DNA of 7,065 bases from assembly GCA_018895315.1 (NCBI GenBank), contig JAHIOK010000249.1, forward strand, positions 1-7,065, in the 5' to 3' direction. Positions 1-5,264 of this stretch are shown here, piece after piece. The translations under genes and the position numbers were made by a program. Source of the DNA: Actinomycetota bacterium (GTDB lineage Bacteria > Actinomycetota > Actinomycetes > Actinomycetales > Microbacteriaceae). Position 1 is the first letter of the stretch. Every line of letters begins with the position of its first letter. The notes below the pieces were generated by a model, which was not told the DNA's origin, did not search any database, and was given only the letters and a program-made list of their open reading frames with translations.

Positions 1-2030
1 AGGGCGCGGATGCGGGTGGCATCGGCGATGCGGGCGGCGACCGTGTCGAACTCACCGCGGGCCGCGGTCACCGCGGCCGCGAGGGCATCGACCGTGGTGG
101 TCGTCACGGCCACCTTCTCGCGGGCGGAGGCCAGGGAGGCAACGAGGTCGGCGCGCTCGGCGGCCGAAGCCGTGTCGAACGCGACGAGCTGCGAGCGCTG
201 CTCGGCGAGCGCGTCGCGTCGCGTCGCGGCCGAGACGGCGGCGTCGACTGCGCTCTGCGCCCGCGCGTGGGCCTCCTCGAGGTGGTCGGTGGGGTCCCCA
301 CCGGCACGCACCGCGGCGGCCGCATGCGCGTCGCGCGCCGCACGAGCACGCACAGCGGCCTCACGCTCGCCCTCGGCGGCGAGCTCTCGCTGTGCCTCGG
401 CGGCCGTGACCTCGTCGTCCGTGACCGGGGAATGACTGCGCTCTGCGGGAGCAGGGTGCTCGAGCGCACCGCAGACCGTGCACGGCTCGCCATCGACGAG
501 CGCACTGGCGAGCTCGCCGGCAAATCCCGCCAGCCGGGTGCGCATCAATGCACCGACTGCTGTGGTGGCGGTCCCGTACGCCTCCACACGCTCCGCGTGC
601 GCGATGTCGGCAATGCGCAGATCCTTCGCCAGTTGCTCCGCCTCGCGTGCGGCGACCAGTCGCTCGTGCACCTCGGCGAGCTGCTCGCGCACCGAATCGA
701 GCACGGCGGCGGCATCACCGGCGGTCCGCAGGTCGGCATCGACCCGGGCCAGCTCTTCGGGAATGTTTCCGCGCTGCTCGTCGAGGGCCGCAAGTGCCTT
801 TTGGAGCTCCGCGACGGCGGTGTGCTCGCCGAGGAGACGCTGCGCGAGGTCATCGTGCTCGCGTTCCCGGCCTCGAGCCGCCTCCCACACCGCCAAGTGG
901 CCCGTGAGGTCGTCGATCAGCGCGCGCAAAGCAGGGGCGTCGAGATCGGCACCGCCCGCCGACATCCAGAGCGCACGCGCGGCCTCGACCAGGTCGGCCG
1001 TGCGGTGCGCGGCCTCGGCCGTTCTTCTGGCCGCATCGAGGGTTGCGCGCAGTGTCTCGGCGCGCAACGCGCGATCGTGACGTTCTCGGTCGGCGGCGAC
1101 TTCTGCAGCCTCGCCCTCGAGGCGCGCGAAAGCATCCCTCGATCGGGCGCGCTGCTCGTGCAGGGCATGCAGCGCGGTCTGCGCAGCGTGTGCTGCCGTC
1201 GCGGCCGTGTGTGCGGCGTCTGCGGCATCGCGGTCGCGCACGGCGGCACTCGCGCGATAGTCCGCACGCTGCGTTGCGCGTTCGAGTGCATCCCGTCGCT
1301 CGTCGGGTCGGGCGGCCCCGCGACCTGTGGGGCCATCGCTCGCGTCGCCGCCGAGGTCGTGCTCGCGCACGATGCGTTCGGCCTCGCCCAGCAACAGCCC
1401 GAGGGCATCGCCGCGCGAGGTCAGCGCGCGTTCGGCCTCGCGCCGGCGCCCCTCGAGCGCGTTCTGATACTCCTCATAGCGGCGACTGCCGAACAGGGTG
1501 CGCAGCACCGCCTGACGCTCATCGTTCTTCGCGAGGAGGAAGCGCTGAAACTTGTTCTGCGCGAGCAGGATGACCTGCAGGAACTGGTCTTGAGTGAGGC
1601 CGAGTATTTCGTCGAGTTCGAGTGCGACATCACGCGGCCCCGAAGCCGTCCCCCGCCACCCACCGTCGACGAACTCCTCGAGCTGGGCGCGCGCACCCTC
1701 GATCGTGAAGCCGTCGCCCCGGCGCTTGCGGCGCGGATACTCCGGCGAGCGGGTGACTCGCCAGCGAACGCCCGCCACGGTGAACTCGAGACGCACTTCT
1801 GTCGGGTCGTCGGGCTCGCAGTGGTCGCTGCGAAGCCTCTTCTCCCCACCGTCGTAGCGCGGCACTCCTCCGTATAGCGCGAAGCAGACGCCGTCGAGCA
1901 GACTCGACTTTCCCGCGCCCGTGCGCCCGGCGATCAGGAAGATGCCGTCATCGGCGAAGGCGTCGAAATCGACGAGCTGACGGTCGCGAAAGGGCCCGAA
2001 CCCCTCGATCTCGAGCCGGTGCAGCTTCAC
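1..2030 (-). CDS. sbcC: Exonuclease SbcCD ATPase subunit SbcC, 3'-truncated by window edge
   Basis: Rad50-like SMC-family ATPase of the SbcCD complex. With SbcD it degrades double-stranded ends and opens DNA hairpins in an ATP-dependent way in the cytoplasm. Seen: GTG start at 2030 followed by an SbcC-type N-terminus (KLHRLEIEGFGPF), Walker A GRTGAGKSS at residues 35-43, a Q-loop in VILLAQNKF (Gln158), then KNDERQAVLRTLFGSRRYEEY leading into a long Ala/Arg/Glu-rich coiled coil from about residue 190. The zinc hook is C517-T-V-C520 (codons at 471-482), followed by HPAPA. The returning coiled-coil arm runs to the window edge. The frame is open for 676 codons; the family is about 1,000 residues, so the C-terminal signature motif, Walker B and D-loop lie outside. 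A hook near residue 518 fits that full length. The start overlaps the sbcD stop as GTGA, so it is probably translationally coupled. Identification is firm; intactness beyond the edge cannot be seen. Confidence 0.95.
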   Translation of the reverse strand, partial: MKLHRLEIEGFGPFRDRQLVDFDAFADDGIFLIAGRTGAGKSSLLDGVCFALYGGVPRYDGGEKRLRSDHCEPDDPTEVRLEFTVAGVRWRVTRSPEYPRRKRRGDGFTIEGARAQLEEFVDGGWRGTASGPRDVALELDEILGLTQDQFLQVILLAQNKFQRFLLAKNDERQAVLRTLFGSRRYEEYQNALEGRRREAERALTSRGDALGLLLGEAERIVREHDLGGDASDGPTGRGAARPDERRDALERATQRADYRASAAVRDRDAADAAHTAATAAHAAQTALHALHEQRARSRDAFARLEGEAAEVAADRERHDRALRAETLRATLDAARRTAEAAHRTADLVEAARALWMSAGGADLDAPALRALIDDLTGHLAVWEAARGREREHDDLAQRLLGEHTAVAELQKALAALDEQRGNIPEELARVDADLRTAGDAAAVLDSVREQLAEVHERLVAAREAEQLAKDLRIADIAHAERVEAYGTATTAVGALMRTRLAGFAGELASALVDGEPCTVCGALEHPAPAERSHSPVTDDEVTAAEAQRELAAEGEREAAVRARAARDAHAAAAVRAGGDPTDHLEEAHARAQSAVDAAVSAATRRDALAEQRSQLVAFDTASAAERADLVASLASAREKVAVTTTTVDALAAAVTAARGEFDTVAARIADATRIRA

Positions 2031-3181
2031 GCCGATGCCTCGACCACGACCCGCTCGTCGAGCACGTCGCGGATCAGCTCCTGCTCCCGCGCGTCAGCAC
2101 CGTCTCCTGCGCGAACATGCGACAGGAACGCATCGATCAGTTCGGCGTCGCTGCGCACCTCACGCACCCGCCCGGCGTAGGTGAGTCCGTCGTCCGCGCG
2201 GGCGCCCACCGGCGTGTGAGCGACGGTCGCGCAGAACGGAAACCGCGCCTGCAGACGTCGCATGGGCTCGAGCTGGGGGGTCGGGTCGGTGTATTCCGCC
2301 GAGATCCAGTCGGCTTCGAATTCCACGAAGCGAGGGTCGGTCAACAGCTCGTCGAAGGATGCCCGCAGCGTCGTGAGTCGCCTCGGAACCGGCAAGGGCA
2401 GCCATTCGACGGAGGTCAGACCCGCGGCATCCAGGTCGACGAGCCACGAGCCACGAGGCTTGTCACCCTCGCCGAAGCTGTAGTGCAGCGGGGCGCCGGC
2501 GTACCGCACGCGTTCCGAGAGCTGCTGCCGCCCATGGATGTGACCGAGGGCGACGTAATCGGGCCCGTCGAACACGGACAGCGGCACGACGTCGAGGGTG
2601 CCCTGGCGGATCTCGCGTTCGACACCCGCGGTGGGCTCGACGCCGGCGGCGAAACAATGCGCGATCGCTACCGAGCGCCCTTCGCGAGTAGCGAGATCGG
2701 AACGGATCAGACCCATCGCGTGCGCCATGGTCTGCGCTTGCGTGCGCAGTTCGGTGCCCTGCCACAGGTGGCGCACCAGCGCGGGCTCGAGGAATGGGAT
2801 GCCGTAGACGTGCACGGGCCCGTGCGCGTCGGTCAGAGTGACAGGTGTGCCGACGGCCAGCGGATCGGTGAGCACGTGGATGCCGTCGCGCAGCAGCCGG
2901 GCCTGGAATCCGAGCCGGGCGGCGGAATCGTGGTTGCCGCTGGTGACGACGACCTGCGCGCCCGCGTCGCGGAGCGACACCAGGGTGTCGGTGAGGAGCG
3001 TGTAGCAGCCCGCGGCCGGGGCGGCCGAGTCGAAGACATCACCCGCGACGATGACGACGTCGACCGCCTGCGCACGCACCTGAGCCACCAGGGCCTCGAG
3101 CACGCCGTGCAGCGCATCGAGCGTGGAGTGGCCGTGAAACGACCGCCCGATGTGCCAGTCGGAGGTGTGCAGGATTCGCAT
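2027..3181 (-). CDS. sbcD: Exonuclease SbcCD nuclease subunit SbcD
   Basis: Mre11-like metallophosphoesterase that supplies the Mn2+-dependent nuclease active site of SbcCD. Seen, over 384 residues: SDWHIG (metal ligands Asp8, His10), AGDVFD (Asp48), GNHD (82-85, catalytic His84), AHCF (His175) and GHIHG (His214, His216). This is the complete ordered set of metallophosphoesterase motifs. The C-terminal third (about 270-384) corresponds to the SbcC-binding capping region. Length matches the family (about 370-410). The frame remains open upstream to 3574, but the ATG at 3181 is chosen because MRILHTSDWHIG is the canonical N-terminus. The upstream extension would overlap DUF2277 and looks like arginine-rich antisense translation. 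A TACCGT box lies six bases before this ATG. It overlaps sbcC by four bases and starts 67 bases after the DUF2277 stop, so it may be read both from its own promoter and from upstream. Confidence 0.96.
   Translation of the reverse strand: MRILHTSDWHIGRSFHGHSTLDALHGVLEALVAQVRAQAVDVVIVAGDVFDSAAPAAGCYTLLTDTLVSLRDAGAQVVVTSGNHDSAARLGFQARLLRDGIHVLTDPLAVGTPVTLTDAHGPVHVYGIPFLEPALVRHLWQGTELRTQAQTMAHAMGLIRSDLATREGRSVAIAHCFAAGVEPTAGVEREIRQGTLDVVPLSVFDGPDYVALGHIHGRQQLSERVRYAGAPLHYSFGEGDKPRGSWLVDLDAAGLTSVEWLPLPVPRRLTTLRASFDELLTDPRFVEFEADWISAEYTDPTPQLEPMRRLQARFPFCATVAHTPVGARADDGLTYAGRVREVRSDAELIDAFLSHVRAGDGADAREQELIRDVLDERVVVEASA
2038..2041 (-). promoter_or_regulatory. Shine-Dalgarno-like site of sbcC inside the sbcD 3' end
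   Basis: GAGG on the minus strand ends seven bases before the sbcC GTG at 2030 and lies in the last codons of sbcD. sbcC has no TANNNT box at the position where the other genes have one, so this site plus the GTGA overlap best explains its initiation. The motif is only four bases and also encodes SbcD residues, so it could be chance. Confidence 0.5.
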
Positions 3182-3187
3182 GTTCCC

Positions 3188-3193
3188 ACGGTA
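3188..3193 (-). promoter_or_regulatory. -10 box (TACCGT) of leaderless sbcD promoter
   Basis: TACCGT on the minus strand matches TANNNT and is followed by six bases (GGGAAC) and the sbcD ATG. This spacing would put the transcription start at or next to the start codon. No convincing -35 hexamer is visible. It shows that sbcDC may be transcribed independently of DUF2277. Confidence 0.6.
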
Positions 3194-3248
3194 AGCGCGG
3201 CCCCCGACATCGCCGCGCAGGCCCTCCGCGCAGGGCACAGACCGCGCC

Positions 3249-3542
3249 TCAGGATGCGGCAGCCACCCGGGGAGCGTAACGGCCGGACTTCTCGGCGCGC
3301 GCGCGTGCCTTCGCCGCTTCCTCCTCGCGATTCTTCGGTGGGGCCACCGCGACGAGGTCATGCAGAAGGTGATGCGTGGCGTGCGCGATCTCGGCGACGG
3401 CCCGGTCGAAGGCCTCCTGATTCGCCTTCGACGGCTTGGTCGTTCCGGCGATCTTCCGCACGTACTGCAGGGCGGCGGCGTGAATCTCGCCGTCGTCAGC
3501 GGCGGGTTCGAAATTGTGGAGCGTGTGGATGTTGCGGCACAT
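3249..3542 (-). CDS. DUF2277 family protein
   Basis: Small cytoplasmic protein of unknown function, 97 residues. Seen: the very characteristic DUF2277 N-terminus MCRNIHTLHNFEP, then AAALQYVRKIAG, KPSKANQEAF and a charged C-terminal segment (PKNREEEAAKARARAEKSGR). No signal peptide or membrane segment is present. The family is about 80-100 residues and is known from actinobacteria and proteobacteria, with no established function that I can name. The ATG at 3542 begins exactly at the conserved Met-Cys-Arg-Asn and has a TACCCT box six bases upstream. It is the first gene of a co-directional set with sbcD and sbcC (67-base gap), and diverges from the alpha/beta hydrolase. A link to DNA-end processing is only a guess from position. 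Confidence 0.9.
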   Translation of the reverse strand: MCRNIHTLHNFEPAADDGEIHAAALQYVRKIAGTTKPSKANQEAFDRAVAEIAHATHHLLHDLVAVAPPKNREEEAAKARARAEKSGRYAPRVAAAS

Positions 3543-3548
3543 GCGACG

Positions 3549-3554
3549 AGGGTA
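3549..3554 (-). promoter_or_regulatory. -10 box (TACCCT) of leaderless DUF2277 promoter
   Basis: TACCCT on the minus strand is followed by six bases (CGTCGC) and the DUF2277 ATG at 3542. There is no purine-rich ribosome binding site between box and start. No clear -35 element is visible. Confidence 0.6.
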
Positions 3555-3606
3555 CGCCGCGGGTTCCCCGGCATCCAGTCGTCATCTGCGCGTCACGGGG
3601 CACGGC

Positions 3607-3612
3607 TACGGT
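3607..3612 (+). promoter_or_regulatory. -10 box (TACGGT) of leaderless hydrolase promoter
   Basis: TACGGT is followed by six bases (CGAATC) and the ATG at 3619. It faces away from the DUF2277 -10 box; the two boxes are 52 bases apart in the 76-base divergent region 3543-3618, which holds nothing else that I recognise. Confidence 0.6.
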
Positions 3613-3618
3613 CGAATC

Positions 3619-4422
3619 ATGGTCGACACCGAGCTTCCCGCGGGCGATCCGCCGCCGTACACGTTCGAACACGCGGGCGCCACGATCACGGTCGAGGAGC
3701 AGGGCGATGGCCCGCGGACGTTCGTACTCGTGCACGGAATCGGCATGGGACGCAGCGTCTTCGACGATCTGGTGACCCACCTCCGTGCGCACGGACGGGT
3801 GATCGCGATCGATCAGCCGGGCTACGGCGAAGCACCCGAACCGGCGCGCACGCTCACGATGGAGCGCACCGCCGATCTGATTGCGGCATTCCTCTGCCAG
3901 AGAGGACTCGACCGCACGCGCGGGCGGGGCGAGGTGATCGTGATCGGCCATTCGATGGGGACGCAGGTCGCGGCAGAGCTCGCGGCGCGGCATCCGGAGC
4001 TCGTCGACAAAATCGTGCTCGCAGCCCCCACCGTGAACGTCCGGGAGCGCACCGCCCTGCGCCAGATACTGCGACTCGCGCAGGACCTGGCCATGGAGAG
4101 CCCGCGAGTGCTGGCCGCCGGAGCCCGCGAGTTCGTTCGTGCAGGCCCCCATCTCCGGCGCAAGATGCGGGCGATGCTCAGCCACCGCCCGGAAGACGCC
4201 TTTCCGCGCATCGTCGCGCCCGTGCTGGTGATGCGGGGGTCGCAGGACTATGTCTCACCGCGGGTCTGGTGCGCGATCGTCCTCGATCTGATCCCCCACG
4301 TCGAATACGCCGAGATCGAAGGCTGCGGTCACGAGACGATGATCCGCGACGCCGGACCTGCCGCCCGCCGCATCGTGGAATTCGTCACGCGTCCGGTCAG
4401 ACCGCTGCGACCGGCAGGCTGA
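3619..4422 (+). CDS. Alpha/beta-fold hydrolase
   Basis: Soluble serine hydrolase of the alpha/beta fold, 267 residues, a usual length for the family. Seen: oxyanion-hole motif HGIGMG at 39-44, the strand DQPGYG at 65-70, nucleophile elbow GHSMG with Ser112, acid Asp210 in RGSQDYVSP, and base His238 in GCGHE. The triad is complete and in normal order. The region of about residues 138-196 between core strands is the cap and probably sets the substrate, which cannot be read from the sequence; esterase, lipase-like or C-C hydrolase activity are all possible. No signal peptide or membrane segment. An in-frame ATG exists at 3514, but that start would run back into the DUF2277 gene; the ATG at 3619 is preferred because TACGGT stands six bases before it. 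It is a single-gene unit, converging on DUF1622. Confidence 0.86.
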   Translation: MVDTELPAGDPPPYTFEHAGATITVEEQGDGPRTFVLVHGIGMGRSVFDDLVTHLRAHGRVIAIDQPGYGEAPEPARTLTMERTADLIAAFLCQRGLDRTRGRGEVIVIGHSMGTQVAAELAARHPELVDKIVLAAPTVNVRERTALRQILRLAQDLAMESPRVLAAGAREFVRAGPHLRRKMRAMLSHRPEDAFPRIVAPVLVMRGSQDYVSPRVWCAIVLDLIPHVEYAEIEGCGHETMIRDAGPAARRIVEFVTRPVRPLRPAG

Positions 4423-4447
4423 CGCACGCCAAGTCAACTCCGAGCCG

Positions 4448-4891
4448 TCAGTGGTCGGTTGCGGATGCCGGAGCACCGGCATCCGATGCGCGCGTCGCCG
4501 CGGCATCCTGAGCCACTGCCCGCCCGATCAGCTGGCCGCCGCTCGTAAGCAGCGCCCGCCGCCACGGCAGCACTCCGTCGATCTCGATCTGGATCGACAT
4601 CGACAGGATCGTTCGGATGATCACGATGACACCGAGGATGACGGCATCCTCGATCGACGGCTTCGAGGTGATCGTGCGAATGAGGTCAGCCGCCACCAGC
4701 ACTTCGAGCCCCAGCAGGATCGCGGCCCCCAGAGTCGTGCGCACGACGGTGTACGCGGCTTGGCCGCCTGCCCCGCGGCTCAGCGCACGAGCGCCGAGTA
4801 CGACGGCGATCACGAAGCCGACGATCATCGCGAGCGCGCCGATCGCCTCGAACCCGATGGCGACGGCGGTGAAGACCACTTCGATGTGCAC
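4448..4891 (-). CDS. DUF1622 family integral membrane protein
   Basis: Small inner-membrane protein of unknown function, 147 residues. Seen: about three hydrophobic segments, roughly residues 5-35 (long; FEAIGALAMIVGFVIAVVLG), 52-72 and 82-102. The family's most recognisable stretches are LGAAILLGLEVLVAADLIRT (54-73, with Glu63 and Asp69 inside the second segment) and VIIRTILSMSIQIEIDG, followed by PWRR. The tail after about residue 125 is a polar Ala/Ser/Asp-rich extension and is encoded by DNA that forms a hairpin. The start is GTG at 4891, supported by TACACT six bases upstream; the glutamate following the start fits the family's short N-terminus. It lies 31 bases after the GNAT stop and converges on the hydrolase (25-base gap). 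The family resemblance is from memory, with no search run. Confidence 0.87.
   Translation of the reverse strand: MHIEVVFTAVAIGFEAIGALAMIVGFVIAVVLGARALSRGAGGQAAYTVVRTTLGAAILLGLEVLVAADLIRTITSKPSIEDAVILGVIVIIRTILSMSIQIEIDGVLPWRRALLTSGGQLIGRAVAQDAAATRASDAGAPASATDH
4462..4485. terminator. Possible bidirectional terminator hairpin between convergent genes
   Basis: A perfect 10-bp inverted repeat, CGGATGCCGG (4462-4471) and CCGGCATCCG (4476-4485), with a four-base loop AGCA. It begins 40 bases after the hydrolase stop and lies inside the last codons of the DUF1622 gene. There is no T-tract on either strand, so it is not a classical intrinsic terminator. GC-rich hairpins without a U-tract are often proposed as actinobacterial terminators, but it may simply result from coding for an Ala/Ser-rich tail. 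Confidence 0.4.
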
Positions 4892-4897
4892 GGCGCC

Positions 4898-4903
4898 AGT
4901 GTA
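4898..4903 (-). promoter_or_regulatory. -10 box (TACACT) of leaderless DUF1622 promoter
   Basis: TACACT on the minus strand is followed by six bases (GGCGCC) and the GTG start at 4891. It lies in the 31-base gap after the GNAT stop, so DUF1622 probably has its own transcript in addition to any readthrough. Confidence 0.6.
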
Positions 4904-4922
4904 GGCCGCCGCGCCCGCGTAT

Positions 4923-5222
4923 CTACGCCGTATCGCGCTGCTGCAGGATGCCGCCGCGCTCGGGGTGCGCGGCGAACCACTCGGCCACGTACCAGCAGAC
5001 GGGGCTCACCGCTCGATCACCGCTGGCCTCGAGCGCGGCGACGGCGCGCTCGACGATCTCGCCCGCATAGCCGTGCCCACGGAACGTGGGAATCGTGTAC
5101 GCCCGCGTCATGGCCACCGTGCGTCCGTCGTCGCGGTAGTCGAGGACGGAGACGAGGTCATCGCCGTGGTGCAGCGTGTAGCGCGATGCAGCCGGCTCGT
5201 TCTCGAAGCGGAACTCAGTCAC
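4923..5222 (-). CDS. Small GNAT family N-acetyltransferase (Acetyltransf_CG / YjdJ type)
   Basis: Compact acetyl-CoA-dependent acyltransferase-fold protein, 99 residues, of the minimal GNAT subgroup (COG2388-like). Seen: an N-terminal half beginning RFENEPAASRYTLHHGDD with the strand VLDYRDDGR, then TRAYTIPTFRGHGYAGEIV, in which RGHGYA (48-53) is the acetyl-CoA phosphate-binding loop. After a helix comes PVCWYVAEWFAAHPE (74-88), the signature of this subgroup with its conserved Cys76. The length is normal for the subgroup, about half that of a standard GNAT. The natural substrate is not known. The start is GTG at 5222, preferred because TAGCCT lies six bases upstream. It follows the alpha-xylosidase stop by 42 bases in the same direction; no functional link to xyloside metabolism is evident. 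Confidence 0.88.
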   Translation of the reverse strand: MTEFRFENEPAASRYTLHHGDDLVSVLDYRDDGRTVAMTRAYTIPTFRGHGYAGEIVERAVAALEASGDRAVSPVCWYVAEWFAAHPERGGILQQRDTA

Positions 5223-5228
5223 CCCGAC

Positions 5229-5234
5229 AGGCTA
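5229..5234 (-). promoter_or_regulatory. -10 box (TAGCCT) of leaderless GNAT promoter
   Basis: TAGCCT on the minus strand is followed by six bases (GTCGGG) and the GTG start at 5222. It lies in the 42-base gap behind the alpha-xylosidase stop. Confidence 0.57.
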
Positions 5235-5264
5235 CGCCCGCTCAGCGACACCGGCTCCGCTGCC

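Noticed and set aside
267..1877. Open plus-strand frame of 536 codons opposite sbcC
   Set aside because: Its codons pair base for base with the sbcC codons, so it is the mirror of an Ala/Arg/Glu-rich GC-biased gene. It has no family motif, whereas the minus strand shows Walker A, Q-loop and zinc hook.
3213..3234. Nine-base direct repeat CCGCGCAGG (3213-3221 and 3226-3234) between DUF2277 and sbcD
   Set aside because: It lies upstream of the sbcD -10 box and could be an operator, but a short GC-only repeat is easily produced by chance here.
1..3542. DUF2277-sbcD-sbcC as a phage-defence island
   Set aside because: SbcCD is a housekeeping nuclease; there is no toxin, sensor, integrase or compositional break around it to suggest a defence system.
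3182..3574. 131-codon N-terminal extension of SbcD
   Set aside because: The extension overlaps DUF2277 and reads as Arg/Pro/Ser-rich antisense-like sequence. The ATG at 3181 gives the canonical SbcD N-terminus and has a -10 box at the right distance.
3514..3618. 35-codon N-terminal extension of the alpha/beta hydrolase
   Set aside because: It would overlap the DUF2277 start and cross both promoter boxes. The ATG at 3619 fits the leaderless pattern and normal domain length.
2117..3775. Open plus-strand frame of 552 codons opposite sbcD and DUF2277
   Set aside because: It crosses two genes with clear family signatures and the divergent promoter region, and its translation is low-complexity and Arg/Gly-rich. 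It is a high-GC shadow.
3496..4185. 229-codon minus-strand frame opposite the hydrolase
   Set aside because: No recognisable domain, and it runs through the divergent promoter and into DUF2277. The plus strand encodes a complete catalytic triad.
5243..5262. Weak inverted repeat (CAGCG/CGCTG, ten-base loop) behind the alpha-xylosidase stop
   Set aside because: A five-base stem with a long loop and no T-tract is too weak to call a terminator.
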